Assembly: GCF_005250615.1 (NCBI RefSeq)
Contig: NZ_SULM01000007.1
Span: 248,001 to 312,000 of the forward strand
DNA from: Pseudomonas rhizoryzae
GTDB lineage: Bacteria > Pseudomonadota > Gammaproteobacteria > Pseudomonadales > Pseudomonadaceae
Length of the DNA: 64,000 bases
Reading direction: 5' to 3'
The position numbers and the translations under genes were made by a program. Position 1 is the stretch's first letter; each line of letters starts with the position of its first letter. The notes beneath the pieces were generated by a model that had not been told where the DNA came from, made no database searches, and saw nothing but the letters and a program-made list of their open reading frames with translations. Below are positions 25,733 through 34,944 of the stretch, piece by piece.

Positions 25733-25962
25733 AGAACCTGTTCACGATCTCGCGAGCTAGAGACAAACAAGGCGCAACGACCAACGGGAGTAACAGCCAA
25801 AGGCTGGCCCGAAGGGTGAGCGCCAGCGAATCAAAGGCCTGAGGAAGCGGATCGGACCCGCGCTCGGGTTTACGATTGGTAAATGAGCAGTCCGACCGGG
25901 CTGGCGATCCAGAGCTTTTCAACGCCGTTTGGCCGACGCACAGCAGATCGTGAGGAGGTTCT
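25733..25962. repeat. MITE-like inverted-repeat element, copy C (expanded to 230 bp)
   Basis: Ends AGAACCTGTTCACGATCT (25733-25750) and AGATCGTGAGGAGGTTCT (25945-25962) are inverted repeats with two mismatches in 18. The family core is present but broken by three extra segments: about 57 bases near 25776-25832, about 17 bases after CTGAGGAAGCGGA (25851 onward) and about 18 bases after AGTCCGA (25895 onward). The right arm CAACGCCGTTTGGCCGACGC is intact. The last base is the last base of the spoT stop codon (TGA, 25964-25962 on the minus strand). Confidence 0.75.
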
Positions 25963-28121
25963 CAGCTGCGAACCCGAGTGATACCCGCCACGCCCTTGAG
26001 CGTCCGCAGCTTCTTGATCACCCGCGCCAGGTGGACCCGGTCGCGTACGCTGACCACCAGCTGGACCACGCTGACCCGGCCATCGCGCTCGTTCATGCCG
26101 ATCTTCTCGACGTTGGCGTCCACCGCGGTGACATTGTTAGCCAGCATGGCGATGAGACCGCGCTGGTGCTCCAGCTGGACGCGCAACTCGACGCTGAATT
26201 CGCCGGTGACGTCCTTGGCCCAGTTGAGCACGATGCACTTTTCGCTGTTGTGCCGGAATTCGGCGATGTTCCGGCAATTTTCCAGGTGGATGACCATGCC
26301 CTTGCCCGCCGAGAGGTGGCCGACGATGGGATCGCCTGGAATCGGCGTGCAGCACTTGGCGTAGCTGATCACCAGGCCTTCGGTGCCACGGATCGCCAGC
26401 GGGCCCTGGGGCGTGGTGCTGGCCTGGGGTTCCAGCGGCTCTTCCTGCTCGCTGCCGGACACCAGGCGCCGAGCCACCACATAGGCCATGCGATTGCCCA
26501 GGCCGATCTCTTCGAGCAGGTCTTCCAGCACCACGCCCTTGTACTCGCCGAGCACCGAGAGGATGCGCATCGGCGAGATCTTGGAGAGCTGGGTGCCGAA
26601 GCCGGACAGCGCCTTGTTCAGCAGGCGCTCGCCGAGGCTGATGGACTCGGAGCGGCGCTGCTGCTTGAGCGCGTGACGGATGTTGGTGCGCGCCTTGCCG
26701 GTGACCACGAAGTTGAGCCAGGCCGGATTGGGCCGGGCGCCGGGTGCGGTGACGATCTCCACCGTCTCGCCGCTGCCCAGCGGCTGTGACAGCGGCGCCA
26801 GGCGGCGATTGATGCGGCAGGCGATGCAGCTGTTGCCGACGTCGGTATGCACCGCGTAGGCGAAGTCCACGGCCGTGGAGCCCTTGGGCAGCTCCATGAT
26901 ACGGCCCTTGGGGGTGAAGATGTAGACCTCGTCGGGGAAGAGGTCGATCTTCACGTTCTCGATGAATTCCAGGGAGTTGCCCGCGCGTTGCTGCAACTCG
27001 AGGATGCCCTTCACCCACTGGCGCGCCCGCAGGTGGCTAGCGCGCGGCTCGTCGCCACCGGCCTTGTACAGGCCATGGGCGGCGATGCCGTTGTTGGCCA
27101 TCTCTTCCATCTCGCGGGTGCGGATCTGGATCTCGATGGGCACGCCGTGCATGCCGAACAGGGTGGTATGCAGCGACTGGTAGCCGTTGGCCTTGGGGAT
27201 GGCGATGTAATCCTTGAAGCGCCCCGGAAACGGCTTGTAGAGATTGTGCACCGCGCCGAGCACCCGGTAGCAGGTGTCGACCTTATCGACGATGATGCGG
27301 AAGCCGTAGACGTCCATGATCTCGTTGAACGACTTCCGCTTGCCGCGCATCTTCTGGTAGATGCTGTGCAGGTGTTTCTCGCGGCCGACCACCTCGCCGT
27401 CGAGGCCGTCGCGGGCCAGGCAATTGGCCAGGGATTCCTGGATCTTGCCGAGGATCTCGCGGCGATTGCCACGGGCCGTCTTGACCGCCCTCTGGATGCG
27501 CTCGGCGCGCATCGGGTGCATGGCGCGGAAACCCAGGTCCTCAAATTCCACGTAGAAATCGTGCATGCCCAGGCGATTGGCGATGGGCGCGTAGATTTCC
27601 AGGGTTTCCTTGGCGATGCGCCGGCTCTTGTCCGGCGGCATGGCGTCCAGGGTGCGCATGTTGTGCAGCCGGTCGGCCAGCTTGACCAGGATGACGCGGA
27701 TGTCCTTGGACATCGCCATGGTCATCTTCTGGAAGTTCTCCGCCTGGGCCTCGGCCTTGGTTTCGAACTTCATCTGGGTCAGCTTGCTGACCCCGTCCAC
27801 CAGCTCCGCCACCGTCTCGCCGAACTGGCCGGCGAGGGCTTCCTTGGCGATGCCGGTGTCCTCGATCACGTCGTGCAGCATGGCCGCCATCAGGCTCTGA
27901 TGGTCCATGTGCATGTCGGCGAGGATGTTGGCCACCGCCAACGGATGGGTGACGTAGGGCTCGCCGCTGCGGCGGCGTTGCCCGTCGTGAGCCTGCTCGG
28001 CGTAGTAGTAGGCCCGCCGCACCAGATTGACCTGGTCGGGGGTCAGGTAGTCCGCCAGACGCTCGGCCAGGAGGTCGATGCCGGTCGGGCGGACGTCGCT
28101 CTGCGCAGGCTCGGCGGCCAT
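25962..28121 (-). CDS. spoT: Bifunctional (p)ppGpp synthase/hydrolase
   Basis: 719-residue RelA/SpoT-family enzyme that makes and degrades the alarmone (p)ppGpp. Domain order: HD hydrolase (residues about 30-180; MLHDVIED with His83-Asp84 and KLADRLHNMRT intact, so hydrolysis should work), synthetase (IMDVYGFRIIVDKVDTCYRV, KANGYQSLHTTL, EIQIRT), TGS (PKGRIMELPKGSTAVDFAYA), helical/zinc-finger region (AKCCTPIPGDPIVGHLSAGK) and a C-terminal ACT domain. Intact hydrolase motifs identify SpoT rather than RelA. It starts four bases after the rpoZ stop, as in the conserved rpoZ-spoT operon. Its stop codon is the end point of a MITE-like repeat. Confidence 0.96.
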   Translation of the reverse strand: MAAEPAQSDVRPTGIDLLAERLADYLTPDQVNLVRRAYYYAEQAHDGQRRRSGEPYVTHPLAVANILADMHMDHQSLMAAMLHDVIEDTGIAKEALAGQFGETVAELVDGVSKLTQMKFETKAEAQAENFQKMTMAMSKDIRVILVKLADRLHNMRTLDAMPPDKSRRIAKETLEIYAPIANRLGMHDFYVEFEDLGFRAMHPMRAERIQRAVKTARGNRREILGKIQESLANCLARDGLDGEVVGREKHLHSIYQKMRGKRKSFNEIMDVYGFRIIVDKVDTCYRVLGAVHNLYKPFPGRFKDYIAIPKANGYQSLHTTLFGMHGVPIEIQIRTREMEEMANNGIAAHGLYKAGGDEPRASHLRARQWVKGILELQQRAGNSLEFIENVKIDLFPDEVYIFTPKGRIMELPKGSTAVDFAYAVHTDVGNSCIACRINRRLAPLSQPLGSGETVEIVTAPGARPNPAWLNFVVTGKARTNIRHALKQQRRSESISLGERLLNKALSGFGTQLSKISPMRILSVLGEYKGVVLEDLLEEIGLGNRMAYVVARRLVSGSEQEEPLEPQASTTPQGPLAIRGTEGLVISYAKCCTPIPGDPIVGHLSAGKGMVIHLENCRNIAEFRHNSEKCIVLNWAKDVTGEFSVELRVQLEHQRGLIAMLANNVTAVDANVEKIGMNERDGRVSVVQLVVSVRDRVHLARVIKKLRTLKGVAGITRVRS

Positions 28122-28124
28122 GGC

Positions 28125-28397
28125 TTAGAGAGCCTCGCCGTCCGCTTCGTCGTTGACTTCGAAGGCGGCGAACAGGGGCTCTTCCTCGACGATGTCTTCC
28201 TGACGGATGACTTCCTCGTCGACCAGGCCTTCAGCGATTTCACGCAGGGCGACGACGGTGGGCTTGTCGTTGTCCCACGGTACCTTGGGCTCTTTGCCGC
28301 CGGTGGCCAGCTGACGCGAGCGCTTGGTGGCGAGCATGACCAGCTCGAATCGGTTGTCTACGTTATCCAGGCAGTCTTCGACAGTAACGCGGGCCAT
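28125..28397 (-). CDS. rpoZ: RNA polymerase omega subunit
   Basis: 90-residue subunit that helps assemble the beta-prime subunit and forms part of a ppGpp site on RNA polymerase. The sequence [20 protein letters not shown] continues with [17 protein letters not shown], the omega signature. The acidic C-terminal tail ([20 protein letters not shown]) is usual in pseudomonads. CACGAGGAAGACC before the ATG sets the start; a longer frame upstream is leader. Normally gmk precedes rpoZ in this genus, but here the next gene upstream is fic. Confidence 0.96.
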   Translation of the reverse strand: MARVTVEDCLDNVDNRFELVMLATKRSRQLATGGKEPKVPWDNDKPTVVALREIAEGLVDEEVIRQEDIVEEEPLFAAFEVNDEADGEAL

Positions 28398-28485
28398 GGT
28401 CTTCCTCGTGGCGATGATGATCCCGGGAACGGGGGACCCGATAGTATAAAAATTCGCCAGTGGCAAGGGAAGGGGCGGTGGTCAG

Positions 28486-29817
28486 CTACTGGGGCCGTCC
28501 AGCGTCTATCCAGTGCTGAGTCTGGCTGATCGTCAGCCGATAGCGGGCGCAGTTGTGCACGCCCAGGGTGCGCAGCTCCTCGACCAGCATTTGCCGAAAG
28601 ATTACGGCATCGGCCTGCGCTAGCTGCACGGCGGCCACAGCCTGCTCGAGCGAGCGACGCTCACGCACCACCATCCCCACCACATCGCCAAGTGCGCTGC
28701 GCAGCCGCAAGCGCACAGGGTCAGGAATGCCCACGGCCGCCAGTTGCACGCCATACTTGGTGATCGAGCGCCGATAGACGCTTTCGAACAATTCGACCGC
28801 CAAGGCGACGTTGCGGTGTTCATAAACATCCATCATCGCGTAGGCGTAGTCCTGCGCCTCGATATCCAGGAAGGAGAGGGGCGCGCAGTTGTAGAGCATC
28901 AGCGGAATGTTTGCGGCGAGCCGACTGGTCCGCTTGTTGCCATCTTCGAAGGGTTGCAGGTAAGCCAGGTTTACCCAGAGAAAAAAGGCGGCCTCAACGG
29001 GGTTGTTGATCTGTCGCGCCTTGCCGAGGATGAGTTCGAACATCTCCCGCAGTTGGGTAGGCACGTGGCAGGGGTAGTAGGTGGTCCCCGAGATACTGAC
29101 GATCTTGTGCCGGATGACTCCCAGGCCAGCGCTGTCCGTCAGCAGATCCTGCATCAGCAGCGCATGCAGATTGTGGATCACGCCAGAGGTCAGACCGTAC
29201 TCGGGCACTGCATCGATCAGGAATTCGATGGCCGCCTTGTGGTTGAGCAGCATCACCGCATCCAGATCCCCGTCTGCCGTACCCTTCCTGAACAACGCCT
29301 CGGTCGCGAGCAGGGAGAAGGGGTTGCCCTCAAGACGCGATGAAGACCAGGACAGGTCGATCAACAACGGCTCGAGGACGCGCCGGGCATAGGTACCCGC
29401 TGGTTGTTGCCCCTTCATGCCGCCTTCGGCGGCCAGGGCGTGCGCGAGCGTTTCTGGGAGCAGAAAGCTTTGATTCGGGACATAGTCGACCACGAAGTCG
29501 GCTTGATAGGTTACCGGTTGACGGCTCGCCAGCGGCTGCAGGAGCTGGCTTTTCAACGCCTGCGCTGCCGACAGTACCGAAGGTGGTGCCTCAGCAGCAG
29601 GATCGACGTGCGCTTCCAAATTCAGCCTGTAGCGCGTACCCCGGCGCTGTCCTGCCCGTAGCACGTCACCTGATCGAACCAGAGCATCCAGGTGTCGCTT
29701 CACGGTCGCCAAGCTTGTCGTACCAAGGCGTAGGGCCAACTCGGTGGAACTCATCCAGGGACGCTCGGTATCCACCCGTTCGCATAGTACCTGGAGAAGC
29801 TCCTCTTTCACTGCCAT
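28486..29817 (-). CDS. Fic-family protein with N-terminal winged helix and non-canonical active site
   Basis: 443-residue protein. Residues about 1-66 read as a DNA-binding winged helix (STELALRLGTTSLATVKRHL, then RAGQRRGTRYRLN). The middle has the inhibitory helix SSSRLEGN (158-165, the S/TxxxE(G/N) motif) placed N-terminal to the Fic core, as in class II Fic proteins. The active-site loop is YLQPFEDGNKRTSRLAANIP: where Fic enzymes have HPFxxGNGR, the catalytic His is Gln288 (codon CAA, minus strand of 28954-28956) and the Gly after GN is Lys, as in Doc-like NKR motifs. AMP transfer is therefore doubtful; it may be a regulator or a different enzyme. Upstream lie seven 10-bp repeats. Confidence 0.85.
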   Translation of the reverse strand: MAVKEELLQVLCERVDTERPWMSSTELALRLGTTSLATVKRHLDALVRSGDVLRAGQRRGTRYRLNLEAHVDPAAEAPPSVLSAAQALKSQLLQPLASRQPVTYQADFVVDYVPNQSFLLPETLAHALAAEGGMKGQQPAGTYARRVLEPLLIDLSWSSSRLEGNPFSLLATEALFRKGTADGDLDAVMLLNHKAAIEFLIDAVPEYGLTSGVIHNLHALLMQDLLTDSAGLGVIRHKIVSISGTTYYPCHVPTQLREMFELILGKARQINNPVEAAFFLWVNLAYLQPFEDGNKRTSRLAANIPLMLYNCAPLSFLDIEAQDYAYAMMDVYEHRNVALAVELFESVYRRSITKYGVQLAAVGIPDPVRLRLRSALGDVVGMVVRERRSLEQAVAAVQLAQADAVIFRQMLVEELRTLGVHNCARYRLTISQTQHWIDAGRPQ

Positions 29818-29850
29818 TGCGCGATTTCCGTCGACCCTTGGCCTTTTTTA

Positions 29851-29920
29851 AGCTCATTGGAGCTCATTGGAGCTCATTGGAGCTCATTGGAGCTCATTGG
29901 AGCTCATTGGAGCTCATTGG
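29851..29920. repeat. Seven perfect tandem copies of AGCTCATTGG
   Basis: Ten-base unit repeated seven times without a mismatch, starting 34 bases upstream of the fic ATG and occupying its likely promoter. The period equals about one helical turn, so all units face the same side of DNA; each junction creates the palindrome GAGCTC. Candidate operator array, or a simple-sequence repeat able to vary in copy number. Confidence 0.9.
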
Positions 29921-30029
29921 ACAAGGTTTGGCCAACGTTCACGAAATCCGAAATATCGGTGGTGTCGACGGATAACTAACTCCGCAGGTGCCCATCCACG
30001 ATCAGCCTGGGCACCTGCCGTCTCCAGGC

Positions 30030-32204
30030 TTAGACCCCTGCCTTCTTCTTCAATCGCCAGGCGTGCAGCAGCGGCTCGGTGTAGCCGCTGGGCTGCTCGC
30101 GGCCCTTGAAGATGAGGTCGCGGGCGGCGCGGTAGGCGTAGGACGTGTCGAAGTGACCGGCCATGGGCTCGTAGAGCGCATCGCCGGCGTTCTGGCCGTC
30201 CACTACCTTGGCCATGCGCTGCAGCGTCTCGTCCACCTGCTCGGCGCTGACAACGCCGTGGTGCAGCCAGTTGGCGATGTGTTGGCTGGAGATGCGCAGG
30301 GTGGCGCGGTCCTCCATCAAGCCGACGTCATGGATGTCGGGCACCTTGGAGCAGCCCACGCCCTGGTCGACCCAGCGCACCACGTAGCCGAGGATGCCCT
30401 GGCAGTTGTTGTCCAGCTCCTGCTGGATGGCCTCGGCGGACCAGTCCGGCGACTCGGCCACCGGCACGCTGAGCAGCCCGGCGAGCAATTCGCCGCGGGC
30501 GGCGTCGACATCGCTGCGTTCCAGTTCCTGCTGCACCTGCTGGACGTTGACCTGGTGGTAATGCAGGGCGTGCAGCACGGCGGCGGTGGGCGACGGTACC
30601 CAGGCGGTGTTGGCGCCGGCCTTGGGATGGCCGATCTTCTGCTCCAGCATGGCGGCCATCAGATCGGGCATGGCCCACATGCCCTTGCCGATCTGCGCCT
30701 TGCCGCGCAGGCCACAAGCCAGGCCCACCAGCACGTTATTGCGCTCGTAGGCGGTGATCCACTTGGAGGTCTTCATGTCGCCCTTGCGCAGCATGGGCCC
30801 GGCCAGCATGGCGGTGTGCATCTCGTCGCCGGTGCGATCGAGGAAGCCGGTGTTGATGAAGGCCACCCGCGCGGCGGCGGCGGCGATGCAGGCCTTGAGA
30901 TTGACGCTGGTGCGGCGCTCCTCGTCCATGATGCCCAGCTTGACGGTGTTGGCCGGCAACCCCAGCAGGGCCTCGACGCGGTCGAACAGCTGAACGGCGA
31001 AGGCCACCTCGGCCGGACCGTGCATCTTGGGTTTGACGATGTACACCGAGCCGCTGCGGGAATTGCCCTGGCGCTTGAGGTCGTGCATCGCGATGGTCAC
31101 GGTGACCACGGCGTCGAGGATGCCTTCGGGGATCTCGCGGCCGTCGTCCAGCAGCACCGCCGGGTTGGTCATCAGGTGGCCGACATTGCGGATGAACAGC
31201 AGCGAGCGACCGTGCAGGGTCAGCGGCTGGCCATTGGCGCCCTGGTATTCGCGGTCGGGGTTCAGCCGACGGGTAAAGGTCTCGCCGCCCTTGCTGACCT
31301 CCTCGGCCAGATCGCCCTTCATTAGGCCCAGCCAGTTGCGATAGGCCAGCACCTTGTCGGCGGCATCCACTGCGGCGATGGAGTCTTCCAGGTCCATGAT
31401 GGTGCTGACCGCGGCTTCCATCAGCAGATCCTTGACCCCGGCGGCGTCGGTCTTGCCGATGCTGCTGTCGCGGTCGATCTGGATCTCCAGGTGCAGGCCG
31501 TTGTGGCGCAGCAGCACGGCCGAGGGTGCGGCGGCATCGCCCTGATAGCCGACGAAGGCGGCCGGATCGGCCAATTCGCTGGTGCCGCTCTTGAGGTCCA
31601 CCACCAGACGGCCGTCCTGAATACGGTAGGCGGTGGCGTCCCGGTGCGAACCGCTGGCCAGGGGCGCCACGCCATCCAGCACCTGGCGGGCGAAGGCCAC
31701 CACCTTGGCGCCGCGGGCGGGGTTGTAGCCCTTGCCGCGCTCGGCGCCGTCGGTCTCGGGCAGGGCATCAGTGCCATAGAGGGCATCGTACAGCGAACCC
31801 CAGCGGGCATTGGCGGCGTTCAGGGCGTAGCGGGCGTTGAGCACCGGCACCACCAGCTGCGGACCGGCCTGCTCGGCGATCTCGCGGTCGACGCCGGAGG
31901 TCGAGGCCTGTACCTGGCCGGGAACCGGCTGCAGATAGCCGATGCTTTCCAGGAAGCCCTGGTAGGCGGCCAGGTCGGTGACCGGGCCGGGATGGGCGCT
32001 GTACCAGTTGTCCAGCTCCACCTGCAGACGATCACGCTCGGCCAGCAGCTCGCGATTGCGCGGCGCCAGCTCGTGCACCAGTTGGTCCACGCCCGACCAG
32101 AAGGCGGCGGTGTCGAGACCGGTGCCGGGCAGCACTTCCTCGTCGATGAAGCGCTGCAGCTCGGTGGCCACCTGCAGGCGGCCCAGGGTAGTACGGTCGG
32201 TCAT
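30030..32204 (-). CDS. glcB: Malate synthase G
   Basis: 724-residue Mg-dependent enzyme that condenses glyoxylate with acetyl-CoA to malate. Length fits isoform G. Visible active-site segments are [18 protein letters not shown] (metal-binding Asp region), [38 protein letters not shown] (acetyl-CoA side), and [20 protein letters not shown] with the general-base Asp. AAGGAAAGCCATC precedes the ATG. It is the last gene of the glc cluster, taking the glyoxylate that GlcDEF makes; the gap to glcG is 30 bases, so co-transcription is likely. Confidence 0.96.
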   Translation of the reverse strand: MTDRTTLGRLQVATELQRFIDEEVLPGTGLDTAAFWSGVDQLVHELAPRNRELLAERDRLQVELDNWYSAHPGPVTDLAAYQGFLESIGYLQPVPGQVQASTSGVDREIAEQAGPQLVVPVLNARYALNAANARWGSLYDALYGTDALPETDGAERGKGYNPARGAKVVAFARQVLDGVAPLASGSHRDATAYRIQDGRLVVDLKSGTSELADPAAFVGYQGDAAAPSAVLLRHNGLHLEIQIDRDSSIGKTDAAGVKDLLMEAAVSTIMDLEDSIAAVDAADKVLAYRNWLGLMKGDLAEEVSKGGETFTRRLNPDREYQGANGQPLTLHGRSLLFIRNVGHLMTNPAVLLDDGREIPEGILDAVVTVTIAMHDLKRQGNSRSGSVYIVKPKMHGPAEVAFAVQLFDRVEALLGLPANTVKLGIMDEERRTSVNLKACIAAAAARVAFINTGFLDRTGDEMHTAMLAGPMLRKGDMKTSKWITAYERNNVLVGLACGLRGKAQIGKGMWAMPDLMAAMLEQKIGHPKAGANTAWVPSPTAAVLHALHYHQVNVQQVQQELERSDVDAARGELLAGLLSVPVAESPDWSAEAIQQELDNNCQGILGYVVRWVDQGVGCSKVPDIHDVGLMEDRATLRISSQHIANWLHHGVVSAEQVDETLQRMAKVVDGQNAGDALYEPMAGHFDTSYAYRAARDLIFKGREQPSGYTEPLLHAWRLKKKAGV

Positions 32205-32234
32205 GATGGCTTTCCTTGATATGAAGCGGTGAAT

Positions 32235-32639
32235 TCAGTTGAGGGCGGCGATAGCGGCTTTCGCGACCTGGGCATCTTCCGGGGCCTTGACGCCCGAGAC
32301 GCCGACGGCGCCCACCACCTGGCCGTCCACCAGGATGGGCACCCCGCCTTCGAGCATGCCCTGCATCAGCGGCGCGCTGAGAAAGGCAGTGCGGCCGTTG
32401 TTGATCATCTCTTCCAGCACCTTGGACTCCTTGCGCGCCAGGGCGGCGCTACGGGCCTTCTCCGGGGCGATGTAGGCGCTGTTGGGCGCGGCGCCGTCGA
32501 GGCGCAGCAGGGCCAGCGGATGACCGCCGTCGTCGGCCACGGCGATGCACACGGCCCAGCCCTGGCGCTCGGCTTCGGCGCGGCCGGCGGCCAGCAGGGT
32601 GTCGATCTCGGCGAGGGTGAGCACGGCTTTGGTCTTCAT
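32235..32639 (-). CDS. glcG: GlcG/HbpS-family protein of the glycolate operon
   Basis: 134-residue soluble protein of the GlcG/HbpS (DUF336) family. LTLAEIDTLLAAGRAEAERQ is followed by GWAVCIAVADDGGHPLALLR and ends VGAVGVSGVKAPEDAQVAKA, the conserved glycine-rich C-terminal segment. Family members bind haem or cobalamin-like ligands or act as accessory factors; the role in glycolate use is not established. CTGGAGGCCCC is a strong ribosome-binding site. It sits between glcF and glcB as in E. coli and other pseudomonads. Confidence 0.93.
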   Translation of the reverse strand: MKTKAVLTLAEIDTLLAAGRAEAERQGWAVCIAVADDGGHPLALLRLDGAAPNSAYIAPEKARSAALARKESKVLEEMINNGRTAFLSAPLMQGMLEGGVPILVDGQVVGAVGVSGVKAPEDAQVAKAAIAALN

Positions 32640-32652
32640 GGGGCCTCCAGGG

Positions 32653-33885
32653 TCAGGCGGGGGTCGGGGCGGCCAGGGCCGCGTCGAGGATTTCGATCCA
32701 GTGGCGCACCGGGGTGCGCCCGGCGCCGTCGAGATGGCTCTGGCAGCCGATGTTGGCGGTGGCGATCACCTCCGGCCGGCCGCTCTCCAGGGCTTCGAGC
32801 TTGGCGTCGCGCAGCCGGCGCGACAAGTCCGGCTGGGTCAGCGAATAGGTGCCGGCCGAGCCGCAGCAGAGGTGGCCGTCCGGTACCGGCGCCAGGGGGA
32901 AGCCAAGGCGCTGCAGCACGCTCTCCACAGCGCCACCCAGGCGCTGGGCGTGCTGCAGGGTGCAGGGGCAATGGAAGGCCAGCCGCGGGGTGTTGGCCAG
33001 ACGCAATTCTTCCAGCGGCAGCTCGCGCAGCACCTCCACCAGGTCGCGGGTGCGCGCCGAGACTTCCCGCGCCTTGGCGGCATAGGCCGGATCGTCCTTG
33101 AGCAGGCTGGCGTATTCCTTGACGAAGGCGCCGCAGCCGCTGGCGGTCTGGATGATGGCCTCGGCACCGGCCTGCAGCGCCGGCCACCAGGCGTCGATGT
33201 TACGCCGGGCGCGGTCGAGACCGGCCTCCTGGGCGTTGAGGTGGTAGTCCACCGCGCCACAGCAGCCGGCGCGGGGCGCGGCTTCCAGGCTGATGCCGAG
33301 GCGATCCAGCACCCGTGCGGTGGCGGCATTGGTATTGGGCGACAGCCCCGGCTGCACGCAGCCTTCGAGGATCAGCATGCGCCGGGCATGGCGCGGCGCG
33401 GGTCGTACGCCGGCGGCGGCGATGCGCGCCGGCAACTTGGCCTGGACGCTGGCCGGCAGCAGCGGCTTCAGCACCTGGCCACTTTTCAGCAGCGCGCCGA
33501 ACAGCCGCGGCTGCGGCAGCACCTGGCGCAGGCCGGCGCGCAGTAGGCGCTGGCCCAGCGGCCGCGGCACCCGGCGCTCTACCTCGGCGCGGCCGACATC
33601 GAGCAATTCGTGGTAGGACACGCCCGAGGGACAGGTGGTCTCGCAATTGCGGCAGGTCAGGCAGCGGTCGAGGTGCTCGCGGGTCTTTTCGCTGACCTCG
33701 CCGCCTTCGAGCATGCCCTTGATCAGGTAGATACGGCCACGCGGACCGTCCAGCTCGTCGCCGAGCAATTGGTAGGTCGGACAGGTGGCATTGCAGAAGC
33801 CGCAGTGCACGCAGCTGCGCAGCACCCGCTCGGCATCGGCGGCGCGGGGCAGTTCGCGGGCGGCGGGACTCAGATTGGTTTGCAT
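32653..33885 (-). CDS. glcF: Glycolate oxidase iron-sulfur subunit
   Basis: 410-residue electron-transfer subunit of membrane-associated glycolate oxidase. Two 4Fe-4S motifs are complete: Cys25, 28, 31, 35 in CVHCGFCNATCP and Cys75, 78, 81, 85 in CLTCRNCETTCP. Two cysteine-rich CCG motifs follow, AGCCGAVDYH and GHLCCGSAGTYSL. It passes electrons from the FAD subunits toward quinone. The start follows TAAGGGGAAGACGTC, in which the glcE stop codon and the ribosome-binding site adjoin. Confidence 0.96.
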   Translation of the reverse strand: MQTNLSPAARELPRAADAERVLRSCVHCGFCNATCPTYQLLGDELDGPRGRIYLIKGMLEGGEVSEKTREHLDRCLTCRNCETTCPSGVSYHELLDVGRAEVERRVPRPLGQRLLRAGLRQVLPQPRLFGALLKSGQVLKPLLPASVQAKLPARIAAAGVRPAPRHARRMLILEGCVQPGLSPNTNAATARVLDRLGISLEAAPRAGCCGAVDYHLNAQEAGLDRARRNIDAWWPALQAGAEAIIQTASGCGAFVKEYASLLKDDPAYAAKAREVSARTRDLVEVLRELPLEELRLANTPRLAFHCPCTLQHAQRLGGAVESVLQRLGFPLAPVPDGHLCCGSAGTYSLTQPDLSRRLRDAKLEALESGRPEVIATANIGCQSHLDGAGRTPVRHWIEILDAALAAPTPA

Positions 33886-33897
33886 GACGTCTTCCCC

Positions 33898-34944
33898 TTA
33901 CAGCCCGGCGTACAGCCGACCTGGATTGAAGATCCCCTGGGGGTCCAGGCGCGCCTTGAGGCGGCGGTGATAGTCCAGCAGCGCGGCCGGCAGCGGATGC
34001 TGGGCCTCGCGCTCGGCATCGGGCGTGTAGCAGAGCGCATGGCCACCGGCCCGCTCGGCGATCTCACGCACGACCGTGGCCGGGGCATCGCTCTTGAGCC
34101 AGTACTGGGCGCCGCCCCAATCCAGCAGGCGGGTGCCGGGCAGGTCGAGCAAAGGGGTGTTGACCGGCACCGACAGGCGCCACAGCGGTGCTGGGCCCTG
34201 GAAGAAGGCCAGGCGCTGCTCGTTGAGATCGTCCCAGAAGGCATCGGCCAAGGTTTCACCGCCCAGGCGATCAGTGGCCGAGCGCACCGACCCCTCGCCG
34301 CCTTCCAGGCGCAGGTGCAGGTGCTGGCCGTCATGGCAGGCGGCGGAAATCGGCAGGGCTTCGCGGCCCCAGACGGCGAGGCGCTGCAGGGCACGCTCGG
34401 CGTCCAGCTCCAGACTCAGGCTCTGGGTGCAACGCGGCTTGGGCAGCACCTTGAAGGACACCTCGGTGATCACCCCCAGGCAACCCTGGCTACCGGCCAG
34501 CAGCCGGGAGACATCGTAGCCGGCGACGTTCTTCATCACCTCGCCGCCGAATCTCAGGTGTTCGCCGGTGCCGGTGATCAACCGGGTGCCCAGCACGAAA
34601 TCGCGCAGGCTGCCGGACCAGGGCCGCCGCGGCCCGGAAAGACCACAGGCCAGGGTGCCGCCGACGGTGGCGCCCTCCCCTAGCCGCGGCGGTTCGCAGG
34701 GCAGCATCTGGCCGTGTTCGGCCAGGGCGGCGTTGAGTTCGGCCAGCGGCGTACCGGTACGCACCGTGGCCACCAGTTCGGTGGGATCGTAGTGCACCAG
34801 GCCGCGATGGCCGCTGACGTCCAGCGCTTCGCCATCGACCTTACGGCCCAGATGGGCCTTGGTGTCACCACCCCGGATGCGTAGCGGCTGGCGACGGACC
34901 AGGGCCTCGCGGACCTGGTCGAGGAGCAATTCCAAGCTATCCAT
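33898..34944 (-). CDS. glcE: Glycolate oxidase FAD-binding subunit GlcE
   Basis: 348-residue second flavin-type subunit of glycolate oxidase, a shortened relative of GlcD with an FAD-binding PCMH fold (IRGGDTKAHLGR; LPCEPPRLGEGATVGGTLAC; YDVSRLLAGSQGCLGVITEV). The start ATG shares one base with the glcD stop codon, which fixes it; a 59-codon upstream extension lies inside glcD. The C-terminal NPGRLYAGL is typical of this oxidase family. All three subunits GlcD, GlcE and GlcF are needed for activity in E. coli. Confidence 0.95.
   Translation of the reverse strand: MDSLELLLDQVREALVRRQPLRIRGGDTKAHLGRKVDGEALDVSGHRGLVHYDPTELVATVRTGTPLAELNAALAEHGQMLPCEPPRLGEGATVGGTLACGLSGPRRPWSGSLRDFVLGTRLITGTGEHLRFGGEVMKNVAGYDVSRLLAGSQGCLGVITEVSFKVLPKPRCTQSLSLELDAERALQRLAVWGREALPISAACHDGQHLHLRLEGGEGSVRSATDRLGGETLADAFWDDLNEQRLAFFQGPAPLWRLSVPVNTPLLDLPGTRLLDWGGAQYWLKSDAPATVVREIAERAGGHALCYTPDAEREAQHPLPAALLDYHRRLKARLDPQGIFNPGRLYAGL

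Noticed and set aside
29851-29920. The 10-bp repeats as a CRISPR array or plasmid-type iterons
   Set aside because: There are no spacers between units and no cas or replication genes; the array is directly upstream of fic.
29340-29975. Plus-strand frame with the protein repeat LELIGAHWSS
   Set aside because: It is the translation of the 10-bp DNA repeats joined to antisense of fic; start context absent.
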